Of a DNA stretch of 64,000 bases, positions 42,332 to 51,649 are shown piece after piece. The position numbers and the translations under genes are program-made. Below the pieces are notes generated by a model. It saw only the letters and a program-made list of their open reading frames with translations, had not been told where the DNA came from and did no database searches. The stretch covers positions 620,001 to 684,000 of the forward strand of contig NZ_CP054932.1 in the NCBI RefSeq assembly GCF_013364275.1, read 5' to 3'. This stretch comes from Actinomadura sp. NAK00032 (GTDB taxonomy: Bacteria > Actinomycetota > Actinomycetes > Streptosporangiales > Streptosporangiaceae). Position 1 is the stretch's first letter; the number at the start of each line of letters is the position of its first letter.

Positions 42332-42655
42332 TCACATTTCACTCAGCGCGACCCACATGAGCATCGCCGCGCCGGAGAGGCCGCCGAAGAGGACGAGGCC
42401 GGACGCCGCGAGAGCGAGCGTCGGCCGGACGAGGCGGCGTATCACCAGGTAGGCCGCCGCGCAGGCCAGGAAGGCGATCACCGAGAGGTAGAGCACGAAC
42501 ACCGCCGCCGCTCCCACGAGAAGGGCGACGCCCAGCGCGGTCGCCGCTCGGCTCCATCCCCGCAGATCGCGACCGGTGATCGCATAGGTCACGGCCCCGG
42601 CGAATACGGCGGAGCCGCCCAGCATCGCGGCGATGATCAGTGCATCTGCATTCAT
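42332..42655 (-). CDS. small membrane protein, three transmembrane helices
   Basis: A 107-residue hydrophobic protein with three clear transmembrane stretches (residues about 5-25, 40-72 and 80-105) and a short basic loop (TGRDLRGW). I recognise no family. It stands alone, convergent with the WYL regulator gene (34 bases apart) and divergent from the UvrA-like gene. Confidence 0.65.
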   Translation of the reverse strand: MNADALIIAAMLGGSAVFAGAVTYAITGRDLRGWSRAATALGVALLVGAAAVFVLYLSVIAFLACAAAYLVIRRLVRPTLALAASGLVLFGGLSGAAMLMWVALSEM

Positions 42656-42862
42656 GTGGTCCCTCGTCCCGATATGAAGTCGTTTTTGCTCGGCTGCAGG
42701 TACGACTCGGAATCGTGCCGAGAAGTTCGATCAAGCGCCGCATCGAACCCCGGCCGATCCGCCCGCCCGCCGCCCGGGAGGGATACCGGTCGGGGTCGGG
42801 GGGTATGAGGCGTCCGGTCCGGGTCGTTCGTCTGGGCACCGTCCGGGGGGAGCGTGCGGCGA

Positions 42863-45355
42863 ATGAGGTCCACTCAGCCCGACCAGCTCAGGGTGCGCGG
42901 TGCCCGCGTGCACAACCTGCGGAGCGTCGACGTCGATGTGCCGCTGCGCGCCCTGGTCGGGGTCGCCGGCGTGTCCGGGTCGGGGAAGTCGTCACTGGCG
43001 CTCGGGGTGCTGTACGCCGAGGGGTCCCGCCGCTACATCGAGGCGCTGTCGACCTACACCCGCCGCCGGATGGCGCAGGCGCCGCGGGCGGCGGTCGATT
43101 CGGTGGAGCACGTCCCCGCCGCGCTGGCGCTGCACCAGCGTCCCGGTGTGCCCGGGGTGCGGTCCACCTTCGGCACGTCCAGCGAGTTGCTGAACGTCCT
43201 GCGGCTGATGTTCTCGCGGCTGGCCTCCCACCTGTGCCCCAACGGCCATCGGGTCCCGCCGACGATCGATGTGGCGGCCGAGGTGCCGTTCACGTGTCCC
43301 GTCTGCGGTGAGCAGGTGCATCCGCCGGGCGCGGAGGACCTGTCGTTCAACTCCACCGGCGCCTGCCCCCGCTGCCAGGGCACCGGCGTGGTGCGCACGG
43401 TGGACGACGCGGCGCTCGTCCCGGACCCGTCCAAGACGCTGGAGGGCGGGGCGGTCGCCCCCTGGCAGATGTTCGGGTTCAACGTGCAGCCCGACATCGC
43501 GCGCGAGTTCGGCGTGCGCACCGACGTGCCCTGGAGCGAGCTGACCGACCGCGAGCGGGACATCGTGCTGGACGGGCCGGAGGAGAAGAAGCACATCACC
43601 GTCACCAGCAAGAAGGGCGTCCACGAACTCGACTTCACCTTCCGGAACGCGCGGCTGACGGTGACCGAGGAGCTGAAGCGCGCCGACACCGACAAGCGGC
43701 TGGCCAGGGTCAGCCGCTTCCTGTGCGAGGGCACCTGCCCGGACTGCCGGGGCACCCGCCTCAGCCCCGCCGCGCGGGCGCCCCGGATCGGTGAGCGGAA
43801 CCTGGCCGAGGTCACCGCGATGACCCTGGACGAGGTGCTGGCGTGGGCGCCCGGCGTCGTGGACGCGCTCCCCGCCGACATGCGCGAGATGGGACGGTCG
43901 CTGGCCGACACCCTGATCGACATGGGGCGGCGCCTCGTCGAGCTGGGCCTCGGATATCTGGCGCTTGACCGGGCCGGGTCGACGCTGTCCACCGGCGAGC
44001 GGCAGCGGGCGCAGCTCGCGCGGGCCGTGCGCAACCGCACCACCGGCGTCCTCTACGTTCTCGACGAGCCGTCCATCGGGATGCACCCGGCCAACGTCGA
44101 GGGGCTGCTCGGCGTGATGCGCGACCTGCTGGCCGATGGCAACTCGGTCGTCTTCGTCGACCACGACGTGCAGATCCTGCGCGAGGCCGACTGGCTGATC
44201 GAGATCGGCCCCGGCTCGGGGGACGACGGCGGCACCGTCATCGCCGAGGGCGGCCCCGACGCCCTCGCCGCCGCGCCGGGCTCGCGGCTCGCCGGCTTCC
44301 TCAGCAGTGCCGAGCCGGTGATCGTCCGTGCCTGCGCCGAGCCGGCCGCCGTGTTCGAGAAGGGGGCGATCCGTCTCAAGACGGAGGCCGTCCACACCGT
44401 CCACCCGCTGGAGGTCGAGTTCCCCGTCGGGCGGCTGACCGCCGTCACCGGCGTCTCCGGGTCGGGCAAGACCACGCTCGTCCTCGAATGCCTGGTCCCG
44501 GGCCTGGACGCGCGGTCGCGATCGGCGGCCGTCCCGGCTCATGTGCGCGACCTGGAGGCGCCAGACGGCATCAAGGTGCAGGTCGTCGACGCGACGCCGA
44601 TCGGCATCAACGTCCGCTCCACCGTGGCCACCTATTCGGGCGTCATGGACGAGCTGCGCAAGGCCTACGCCGCGACCTCGGAGGCCCGGCGCGACGGGTT
44701 GACGGCCTCCGACTTCTCCTACAACACCGGCTCGCTGGCCTGTCCGCGTTGTGGGGGCACCGGAGAGATCTCCCTCGACGTCCAGTTCCTGCCCGATGTG
44801 GACATCGTCTGCCCCGAGTGCGGCGGCAGCCGCTTCGCGCCCCGCGCGGACACCTACCGGCGCGACGGCGTCTCGCTGCCCGGCCTGCTCGGGTGCACGA
44901 TCCGCGAAGCCCTCAACGCCACCGCCGACCTGCGGCGGGTCCACAAGCGCCTGGCCGCCTTGGACGAGCTGGGCCTCGGATACCTCACCCTCGGCGAGGC
45001 CACCCCGGCCCTGTCCGGCGGCGAGGCCCAGCGGCTGAAGCTGGTCAGCCAGATGCACCGCGACCAGACCGACGCCGTGTTCGTGCTCGACGAACCGAGC
45101 GTGGGCCTGCACCCGCTGGACGTGCGCACCCTCCTGGACGTCCTGCAGCGGCTGTCCGACCGCGGCGCCACCGTCATCGTGATCGAACACGACCTCGACC
45201 TGATCGCCAACGCCGACTACGTGATCGACCTCGGCCCCGGCGGCGGCGAGGAGGGCGGCGAGATCGTCGCCACCGGCACCCCGGGTGAGATCGCCCGCGA
45301 CCCCGCGTCCATCACCGGGACCTACCTCGCCCGGCACCTGCGCTACGGAGACTAG
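42863..45355 (+). CDS. UvrA2-type ABC ATPase (DrrC-like UvrA paralog)
   Basis: About 830 residues, shorter than UvrA (about 950). It has two ABC modules: P-loops GVSGSGKSS (near residue 35) and GVSGSGKTT (near 530), signatures STGERQRAQLARAV and ALSGGEAQRLKLV, and zinc-finger motifs (CPVCGEQ...CPRCQGTG; CPRCGGTG...CPECGG). Like UvrA2/DrrC proteins, it lacks length corresponding to the UvrB-binding domain. Such proteins bind DNA and protect against intercalating drugs. ATG 42863 follows GGGGGGAG at a good distance; GTG 42854 is possible. A hairpin terminator follows the stop. Confidence 0.9.
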   Translation: MRSTQPDQLRVRGARVHNLRSVDVDVPLRALVGVAGVSGSGKSSLALGVLYAEGSRRYIEALSTYTRRRMAQAPRAAVDSVEHVPAALALHQRPGVPGVRSTFGTSSELLNVLRLMFSRLASHLCPNGHRVPPTIDVAAEVPFTCPVCGEQVHPPGAEDLSFNSTGACPRCQGTGVVRTVDDAALVPDPSKTLEGGAVAPWQMFGFNVQPDIAREFGVRTDVPWSELTDRERDIVLDGPEEKKHITVTSKKGVHELDFTFRNARLTVTEELKRADTDKRLARVSRFLCEGTCPDCRGTRLSPAARAPRIGERNLAEVTAMTLDEVLAWAPGVVDALPADMREMGRSLADTLIDMGRRLVELGLGYLALDRAGSTLSTGERQRAQLARAVRNRTTGVLYVLDEPSIGMHPANVEGLLGVMRDLLADGNSVVFVDHDVQILREADWLIEIGPGSGDDGGTVIAEGGPDALAAAPGSRLAGFLSSAEPVIVRACAEPAAVFEKGAIRLKTEAVHTVHPLEVEFPVGRLTAVTGVSGSGKTTLVLECLVPGLDARSRSAAVPAHVRDLEAPDGIKVQVVDATPIGINVRSTVATYSGVMDELRKAYAATSEARRDGLTASDFSYNTGSLACPRCGGTGEISLDVQFLPDVDIVCPECGGSRFAPRADTYRRDGVSLPGLLGCTIREALNATADLRRVHKRLAALDELGLGYLTLGEATPALSGGEAQRLKLVSQMHRDQTDAVFVLDEPSVGLHPLDVRTLLDVLQRLSDRGATVIVIEHDLDLIANADYVIDLGPGGGEEGGEIVATGTPGEIARDPASITGTYLARHLRYGD

Positions 45356-45364
45356 CGACGGCGC

Positions 45365-45396
45365 ACGCGGGCGGAGGCGGGGGCCTCCACCCGCGT
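45365..45396 (+). terminator. hairpin terminator after the uvrA2-type gene
   Basis: ACGCGGG-c-GGAGGC and GCCTCC-a-CCCGCGT pair into a 13-bp stem with one mismatch and a GGGG loop, 10 bases after the stop codon. No T tract follows. Confidence 0.75.
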
Positions 45397-45533
45397 GGCC
45401 AGGGCCCACCTGCTGTTCGGCGAGTGGCCGCGCCGCGAAGGCGAGCCGCCGCGAAGGCGAGCGCCGCCGGCTCCGCGACCTCCCGGCCCTGCGCGGCTAC
45501 CCCTCCAGCCCTGGAATGACCACTACGGACTAG
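45395..45533 (+). pseudogene. remnant of a LAL/LuxR regulator C-terminal region
   Basis: The frame from GTG 45395 reads VARAHLLFGEWPRREGE, which closely matches LARTHLVYGEWLRREKR in the intact LAL regulator about 3.9 kb downstream, a segment that sits just before the LuxR helix-turn-helix in this family. The match then stops: an exact 16-bp tandem duplication (45431-45462) shifts the frame. The rest of the regulator is missing. This is a decayed fragment of a second LAL-type gene. Confidence 0.6.
45431..45462. repeat. exact 16-bp tandem duplication
   Basis: CGCCGCGAAGGCGAGC occurs twice head to tail (45431-45446, 45447-45462). Sixteen is not a multiple of three, so it frameshifts the LAL-regulator remnant; removing one copy would join RREGE to RRRLRDLPALRGY. 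Confidence 0.85.
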
Positions 45534-46705
45534 CGCCGCTTGCGCCCGACGCCGATCTGCATGAGGTCGCGCCCCGGGACGACCGGCCCATCGAAGTCGC
45601 GGCCGGCGCGGCGCCACCGCCCGTCCGGCAGATGGCCGGGCGAGAAGTGGTTCAGGACGAGCTTGCGCGCCCCCGCCCGCCGCGCCACCTTGCCGACCTG
45701 CTCGGTGGTGGTGTGGGCGCCGATCATGTGGTTGATGTAGCCGTCCTTGGTCTCCTGCGGGACGGGCAGTGCCGAGATGCTCTGCTCCACCCACGCCTGG
45801 TCGATCACCTCGTGGACGAGGACGTCGCAGTCCCCGGCCAGGTCGACCAGGTTGTCGGAGACGGTGGTGTCGCCGGAGAACACCACCGAGCCGTCGTCGG
45901 TGTCGAACCGGAACCCGAACGCGGGGAACATCTGCCCGTGGTCGACGAGCGTGGCCGTCACGCGCACCCGGTCGTCCTCGTAGACGCGGATGGGCCGGTG
46001 CAGGCGCGGGATGCCCTTGCCCGGCGCGGCACCGTCCGGTAGCGCGATGTCGTGGGCGTTCACGCGGGCGGTGACCGCCGGGGACCCGGTGTCGAAGAGC
46101 CTGTCGTTGAAGTCGGTGGCGAACGCGGAGACCAGGGACGCGGTCATGTCGACCGTCCCGGCCCCCGGGTTGTCCGGGTGGACCGGGTCCGGGACGGGGC
46201 GCCCCGCCGGGAAGACCGCCGGGAGCGCGCCGCGCCTGCCCGGGCCGAACACCTGGACGGGCCGGTCGTCCTGCCCGAGCCCGCCGCCGCAGATGCCGTA
46301 GAGCAGCAGCCCGGGGTAGTCGGCGATGTGGTCGGAGTGCAGGTGGGTGAGGAAGACGGCGCGCAGGTGGCCGAGGTCGTTCATGCCCTCGCGCGGCCCG
46401 AGCAGCCCCGCGCCGCGCAGGTTGTGGACGGAGGAGTTCCCGCAGTCGACCAGGTAGAGGGCGTCGCCGACGACGAGTGCGGACGACACGCCGGCGCGGT
46501 CCGACCCCTGCCACCAGATGGGTCCTCCGGAGGTGCCGAGGATGACGAGCCGCGTCCGGTACCCCTGCGCGGCCGCAGGGGAGGACGGCCCCGCCGCCGA
46601 CGCGGTGCCGCCCAGCACACCGGACACGGTCACCGCACCGGCCGCCGCGCCGGCGGTGCGCAGCAGCCCCCTGCGGGACAGTTGCGGACGTGACTCCTCG
46701 CACAT
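45530..46705 (-). CDS. Tat-exported metallo-beta-lactamase-fold hydrolase
   Basis: A 391-residue protein. The N-terminus has the twin-arginine motif SRRGLLRTAGAAAG and an ASAAG cleavage region. The MBL core starts with RLVILGTSGGP; the zinc motif is THLHSDH (HxHxDH), followed by a VDHGQMFPAFGFRF strand and FSGDT with the bridging Asp. A C-terminal LNHFSPGH provides the last His. It is probably a periplasmic/extracellular esterase, sulfatase or lactonase of the RNase Z/AtsA-like group; substrate unknown. A perfect palindrome lies 31 bases upstream of its start. Confidence 0.85.
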   Translation of the reverse strand: MCEESRPQLSRRGLLRTAGAAAGAVTVSGVLGGTASAAGPSSPAAAQGYRTRLVILGTSGGPIWWQGSDRAGVSSALVVGDALYLVDCGNSSVHNLRGAGLLGPREGMNDLGHLRAVFLTHLHSDHIADYPGLLLYGICGGGLGQDDRPVQVFGPGRRGALPAVFPAGRPVPDPVHPDNPGAGTVDMTASLVSAFATDFNDRLFDTGSPAVTARVNAHDIALPDGAAPGKGIPRLHRPIRVYEDDRVRVTATLVDHGQMFPAFGFRFDTDDGSVVFSGDTTVSDNLVDLAGDCDVLVHEVIDQAWVEQSISALPVPQETKDGYINHMIGAHTTTEQVGKVARRAGARKLVLNHFSPGHLPDGRWRRAGRDFDGPVVPGRDLMQIGVGRKRR

Positions 46706-46736
46706 GATGACGACCCCTTCGCTCGCGGGAATCTCT

Positions 46737-46750
46737 GTAGTGATCACTAC
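46737..46750. promoter_or_regulatory. perfect 14-bp palindrome upstream of the MBL hydrolase gene
   Basis: GTAGTGATCACTAC is a perfect palindrome, flanked by TCT and GGAGA, 31 bases before the hydrolase start. Its position suggests an operator for an unidentified regulator. A similar half (GACCACTACGGA) occurs near 45518. Confidence 0.6.
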
Positions 46751-46931
46751 GGAGAATGGCGCGACCTTACGACCGATCAAGGCGCGTTGACAAGGGGATC
46801 GATACAGTTGGGGCGTTACGGGTGGGAATTGATCGAGGTCAGATGGAAGCGGCATCCCGCCGGAGAGCCCGATGGCCGCTGACTCGGCCGCGCCGATGGG
46901 TTGGCGCTGAACGGCGGGAGCATGGACGGGC

Positions 46932-49697
46932 ATGACGACGCTATCTGGGCGCACGCCGCTGCTGGATCGGCATCGCGAGCGTGCTGAGCTGGATGGTCTG
47001 CTGGGGGACGTGCGCTCCGGACGCGGGCGGGCCCTGGTGCTGCGCGGTGAGGCGGGTGTGGGCAAGTCGGCCCTGCTCCGGCACACGGTGGGACGGGCGG
47101 CCGATATGCGGGTGGTCCGCACCGTAGGGGCCGAGTCGGAGATGGAGCTGGCCTTCGCCGGCCTGCATCTGCTGCTCGCACCGCTGCTGGACCGGATCGA
47201 GAAGCTGCCCGGCCCTCAGCGCGACGCGCTCGCGGTCGCGTTCGGGATGCGCAAGGGCGACGCACCCGACCGGTTCATGGTCGGGCTTGCGGTGCTGACC
47301 CTGCTCGCGGAGGCGGCCGAGGAGCGCGCCCTGCTCTGCGTGATCGACGACGCGCAGTGGCTGGACCAGTCGTCCGCCCAGGTCTTGGCGTTCGTGGCCC
47401 GGCGGCTGCTGGCCGAGCCGGTGGGGCTGATCTTCGCGGCCCGCGAGCCGGGCGCGCAGTTCCACGGCCTGGGCGACCTCGAGGTGCGCGGCCTGGAGAA
47501 GCGCGATGCGCAGGCGCTGCTTCGCTCGGTGGTCCGCTTCCCGCTGGACGAGCGGATCAGGGACCGGATCCTGGCCGAGACGAACGGCAACCCGCTGGCG
47601 CTGATGGAGCTGCCGCGCGGGCTGAGTCCCGCGCAGCTGGCGGGCGGGTTCGGGTTGGTGGAGGCCCAGGCCGTCCCGGCGCGGGTGGAAGAGGGGTTTC
47701 GGCGGCGGCTGGCGGAGCTGCCGGCCGAGTGCCGGTCGTTCATGCTGGTCGCGGCGGCGGAGCCGACCGGCGACCCGGTGCTGATCCGGCGCGCGGCCGG
47801 GCGGCTCGGCGTGCCGGGCTCCGCGGTGGAGCCGGCGGAGGCCGACGGGCTGCTGGAGATCGGGACGTGGCTGCGGTTCCGGCATCCGCTGGTGCGGTCG
47901 GCGGTGTACTCGGCCGCGTCGCCGGCGGAGCGGCGCACGGCGCACGGCGCGCTGGCCGAGGCGACCGATCCCGCGTCCGACCCCGAGCGCCGGGCCTGGC
48001 ACCGCGCGCACGCCGCGCTGGGCTTCGATGAGTCGGTGGCCGGCGAGCTGGAGCGGCTGGCCGACCGGGCCCAGGTGCGCGGCGGCATCGCGGCGGCGGC
48101 GGCGTTCCTGAGGCGCGCGACCGAACTGACGCCCGATCCGGCCAGGCGCGGGACGCGGGCGCTGGCCGCGGCGCAGACCGCCTTCGACGCCGGCGCCCCC
48201 GACATGGCGCTGGAGCTGCTTCGCTCCGCGGAAAGGGGCCCGCTGACCGAACTCCAGAGCGGACGGGTGGCGTGGCTGCGGGCCCAGGTCATCTTCGCGC
48301 GCAAGCGCGGCGGCGAAGCGCTGGAGGCACTGCTGGAGGCGGCCGGCCGGCTGGCCCGCGTCGATGCCGGACTGGCGCGCGAAGCGTACATCGATGCCAT
48401 GGGGTCGGCGGTCTTCGCCGGCAAGCTGGGCCGGCCCGGCCTGCTGCGGTCGGTGGCGGAGGCCGCCCGCACCGCGCCGCCGGGACCACTGCCGGAGAGG
48501 CCCGCCGACGCGCTGCTCGACGCGCTGGTGACACGGTTCACCGAGGGCCTCGCGCAGGGAGCGCCGCAGTTGAAGCACGTCCTCCAGGCGTTCCGGCAGG
48601 AGGCCCGCAGCGACCTGGACGACAACATGCGCTGGCTCTGGCTGACCTTCCTGGTCGCCGCGGAACTGTGGGACGACGAGGCCCTGCACGACCTGGCCGA
48701 GTCCGTGCTCCAGGCGGCTCGCGAGATGGGAGCGCTCCACTTCCTTCCCCAGGCCCTCACCTACCGCGCCGCCGTCCACGTTTACGCAGGCCAGTTCGAT
48801 GCGGCCGCCACGATGGTCGAGGAGTCCGACGCGATCCTGAAGGTGACCGGCAACTCCTACTTCGGCTTCGCCATCACCCTGCTCCGCGCCTGGCGCGGCG
48901 GGGACGAGGCACCGGCGCAGATGGTCGCCGCCGCCGAATCGGCGAGCGCCTGGGGGGAGGGCCGAGCGATGAGCCAGAGCATCTACATGGCCGCTCTGGT
49001 CCACAACGCTCTCGGCCGGTACCAGGAGGCCCTGGACTACGCGGAACAGGCGTGCGCGCACGAGATCCTCGGGGTCACCGGGTTCGCCCTCATCGAACTG
49101 GTCGAGGCGGCCGCGTACAGCAAGGCCCCCGAAGCCGCCGCGACCGCGCTGCGCCAACTCGAGGAACGCGCCACCGCCGCCGGCACCGACTGGGCCCTCG
49201 GCATGTACGCCCGATCCAAGGCGCTGCTGTCCGAAGGCGACGAAGCCGACCGTCTGTACCGCGAGGCCATCGAGCACCTCCAGCGCACCCGGGCCGCGGT
49301 GTACCTCGCCCGCACCCATCTGGTGTACGGCGAGTGGCTGCGCCGCGAGAAACGGCGCATCGACGCGCGCGAGCACCTGCGCACCGCCTACGAGATGCTC
49401 CAGGAAATGAGCGCGGGGGCCTTCGCGAGCCGCGCCCAGCGCGAACTCCTGGCCACCGGCGAGACCGTCCGCAAGCGCACCGCCGCCGCCGCGCCCGGCG
49501 GCACCCTCACGGCTCAGGAGGGGCAGATCGCCCGCCTCGCCCGGACGGGCCTGTCGAACCCGGAGATCGGCGCCCGGCTCTTCCTCAGCCCCCGCACCGT
49601 CGAGTACCACCTGAGCAAGGTGTTCACCAAGCTCGCCATCAGCTCCCGCCAGCAGCTCGCGGACGCGCTGCCGGACCTCGACCACGACCGCGCGTGA
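46932..49697 (+). CDS. LAL-family LuxR transcriptional regulator (AAA-TPR-HTH)
   Basis: A 921-residue MalT-like activator. Residues 1-300 form an ATPase domain with Walker A GEAGVGKS (39-46) and Walker B LLCVIDDAQWLD. Helical TPR-like repeats run to about residue 850. A C-terminal LuxR helix-turn-helix follows (LTAQEGQIARLARTGLSNPE; LSPRTVEYHLSKVFTKL). Such regulators respond to ATP and an inducer and switch on biosynthetic or catabolic genes. It precedes a polysaccharide deacetylase gene by 23 bases, so they are probably cotranscribed, and diverges from the MBL hydrolase gene. Confidence 0.92.
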   Translation: MTTLSGRTPLLDRHRERAELDGLLGDVRSGRGRALVLRGEAGVGKSALLRHTVGRAADMRVVRTVGAESEMELAFAGLHLLLAPLLDRIEKLPGPQRDALAVAFGMRKGDAPDRFMVGLAVLTLLAEAAEERALLCVIDDAQWLDQSSAQVLAFVARRLLAEPVGLIFAAREPGAQFHGLGDLEVRGLEKRDAQALLRSVVRFPLDERIRDRILAETNGNPLALMELPRGLSPAQLAGGFGLVEAQAVPARVEEGFRRRLAELPAECRSFMLVAAAEPTGDPVLIRRAAGRLGVPGSAVEPAEADGLLEIGTWLRFRHPLVRSAVYSAASPAERRTAHGALAEATDPASDPERRAWHRAHAALGFDESVAGELERLADRAQVRGGIAAAAAFLRRATELTPDPARRGTRALAAAQTAFDAGAPDMALELLRSAERGPLTELQSGRVAWLRAQVIFARKRGGEALEALLEAAGRLARVDAGLAREAYIDAMGSAVFAGKLGRPGLLRSVAEAARTAPPGPLPERPADALLDALVTRFTEGLAQGAPQLKHVLQAFRQEARSDLDDNMRWLWLTFLVAAELWDDEALHDLAESVLQAAREMGALHFLPQALTYRAAVHVYAGQFDAAATMVEESDAILKVTGNSYFGFAITLLRAWRGGDEAPAQMVAAAESASAWGEGRAMSQSIYMAALVHNALGRYQEALDYAEQACAHEILGVTGFALIELVEAAAYSKAPEAAATALRQLEERATAAGTDWALGMYARSKALLSEGDEADRLYREAIEHLQRTRAAVYLARTHLVYGEWLRREKRRIDAREHLRTAYEMLQEMSAGAFASRAQRELLATGETVRKRTAAAAPGGTLTAQEGQIARLARTGLSNPEIGARLFLSPRTVEYHLSKVFTKLAISSRQQLADALPDLDHDRA

Positions 49698-49720
49698 GCC
49701 TCCAGAACGGAGCACATCAC

Positions 49721-50611
49721 ATGACCGAACAGCAGCCCTGGCAATGGGACGAGCAGACCTGGCGCGGCCATGTGGCGCGGGTCCGCGCCGGCCGTTCCCT
49801 GCACCCCGCCTCCTGGCCGGGGGGCGCCCGCGTCGCGGTCGCGCTCTCCTTCGACTGCGACCACGAGACGAGCTTCCTGCGCGTCGGCCAGACCGGGCCG
49901 GGCCCGCTCGCGCAGGGCGAGTACGGCTCCCGCGTCGGCTCCCGCCGGGTGCTCGGCCTGCTGGAGCGCTTCGGCGTCCCGGCCTCGTTCTTCATGCCGG
50001 CGGTCTCGGGACTGCTGCACCCGGAGGAGGTCCGCGACTACGTCGCCGCCGGCCACGAGATCGGCATGCACGGCTGGATCCACGAGAGCAACGCGATGCT
50101 GGACCCGGCGGACGAGCGCGAGCTGGCCCTGCGCGCCGCCGACACCCTGGAGAAGCTGTCGGGCACCCGCCCCGTCGGCATCCGCACCCCGGCGTGGGAC
50201 TTCTCCGACCACACCCTGGCCATCACGCGCGAGCTGGGCCTGCGCTACGACTCCTCCCTCATGGCCGACGACGAGCCGTACGAACTCCTGGCCGACGGCG
50301 AGCCGACCGGCGTCGTGGAGATCCCGGTCGAGTGGATCCGCGACGACGTGCCGTACCTGCTGCTGGAGTTCGGCGGCATGCTGCGCCCGTGCCCGGCGCC
50401 CCGCGACGTGGCCGGGATCTGGCGCGACGAGTTCGACGCCGCGCTGGAGGAGGGCGGCCTGTTCCAGCTCACCATGCACCCGCAGGTCATCGGCCACCGC
50501 TCCCGCATGACCGTCCTGCGCGAACTCCTGGAGCACATCGACGCCCAGCAGGGCGTCTGGTACGCCACCCACGCCCAGATCGCCGAATACGTCCTGAACC
50601 GGGCGTCCTAA
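49721..50611 (+). CDS. polysaccharide deacetylase family (CE4/NodB) protein
   Basis: A 296-residue cytosolic protein with a NodB-type barrel. The metal-binding Asp lies in LSFDCDHETSF and the His pair in GHEIGMHGWIHES; RTPAWDFSDHT carries the conserved Arg/Trp/Asp, and LTMHPQVIGH the catalytic His region. No signal peptide is present. The group includes PuuE-like and HpPgdA-like enzymes that hydrolyse C-N bonds in small molecules as well as sugars, so a cyclic-amide substrate is also possible. GGAG precedes the ATG. It lies right behind a LAL regulator. Confidence 0.85.
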   Translation: MTEQQPWQWDEQTWRGHVARVRAGRSLHPASWPGGARVAVALSFDCDHETSFLRVGQTGPGPLAQGEYGSRVGSRRVLGLLERFGVPASFFMPAVSGLLHPEEVRDYVAAGHEIGMHGWIHESNAMLDPADERELALRAADTLEKLSGTRPVGIRTPAWDFSDHTLAITRELGLRYDSSLMADDEPYELLADGEPTGVVEIPVEWIRDDVPYLLLEFGGMLRPCPAPRDVAGIWRDEFDAALEEGGLFQLTMHPQVIGHRSRMTVLRELLEHIDAQQGVWYATHAQIAEYVLNRAS

Positions 50612-50792
50612 CCCCAACGCCCGGCCTGTGGCTGCCATTTGAGTGCGGGCGGTAGCTACACGGAACGGCGCTCAGGTAGGCGGGCCAGGGGAGTCTCGGT
50701 CCACATGGGCTTTTGCGGCAGCCTGATCGTGTCGCTCGGCGGGTGAGCCGCGGGATCGCGTCCACGGAAAACGTGAGGTCTCCCTGAGGGTT

Positions 50793-51452
50793 GTGAGACA
50801 GACTTCAAGGGTGATCGAGATGCAGCCGGTCTTGGAGGTGTACCGGTCAGAGGGCTTCACGCTCTGGCCGGTCGCCCGGACGGAGCCGTTCAGCTACCTG
50901 CCGCTCAGCGGCACGCTCCTTCCGATCGAGGTCGGCACGGCGGTGATGGGGATCGCCGAAGCCAACGACATCGATCCCGAGGACGGTCGTCCGCGGCGAC
51001 CGGCCGATCCGCTCGGGGCCTTCCTGCATGGCCTTCTCACCATGGAGCCGCTCTTCGCACCCGGCGGGTTGCGAGTCGTCGACACCGCGGCGGGCACCAC
51101 CCTGCTGCCCGGTTGCTGCAGCGGGATCGAAGACTGGCGCGAATGGTGGAGCGTCCTCGACGGCCATGCTCCGAGCGGCTTCCTCGGACACGAGCCCAAT
51201 TCACGCGCTGAACTTCACGGCGACACGGTTCGCATGATCGTCGACGCCGAGCGCGATGACAGTCCGATGATCGTGTTGCCCACCGCCGACCTGCGGCGTC
51301 TGCTGGCCGGCGTTGAACGCGACCTGATCGCCTTCCACCGGCTGGCCGCTTCGTGGGCCGAGCGGTACGTTCCCGACCGCGCCGCCCCACTCGCCGCCGC
51401 CCTCGCCCGCGCGCTGGACGTCCCACCCGAAGGCTCGCAACGGGTCTCCTGA
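50793..51452 (+). CDS. hypothetical protein
   Basis: A 219-residue soluble protein from GTG 50793 (ATG 50820 is a plausible alternative start). The N-terminal half reads FTLWPVARTEPFSYLPLSGT; a Gly-Cys-Cys-Ser-Gly segment at about residue 107 is followed by an acidic Trp-rich stretch (EDWREWWSVLDG). The C-terminal third is helical. I do not recognise a family. It stands alone between the deacetylase and the pyridine-catabolism genes. The roughly 200 bases after it hold no clear feature. Confidence 0.6.
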   Translation: MRQTSRVIEMQPVLEVYRSEGFTLWPVARTEPFSYLPLSGTLLPIEVGTAVMGIAEANDIDPEDGRPRRPADPLGAFLHGLLTMEPLFAPGGLRVVDTAAGTTLLPGCCSGIEDWREWWSVLDGHAPSGFLGHEPNSRAELHGDTVRMIVDAERDDSPMIVLPTADLRRLLAGVERDLIAFHRLAASWAERYVPDRAAPLAAALARALDVPPEGSQRVS

Positions 51453-51649
51453 ACGTCCTGGCGCTCTCGGACTCGGCACGGGTGCTCCGCCAAGTGCAAC
51501 CCGCGCCCGGCGACGGACGAGCAGTGTCTCAAGGCCGACATCGGCTGACCGCTCGGGGCCGCCGCGCGAGCAACGGACCAGACCAGGCGCCCGGCGGCAC
51601 GGCCGGCCGGACCTCCACGGGCCGGCCGGCTGCGGCACGGGAGGGCGCC

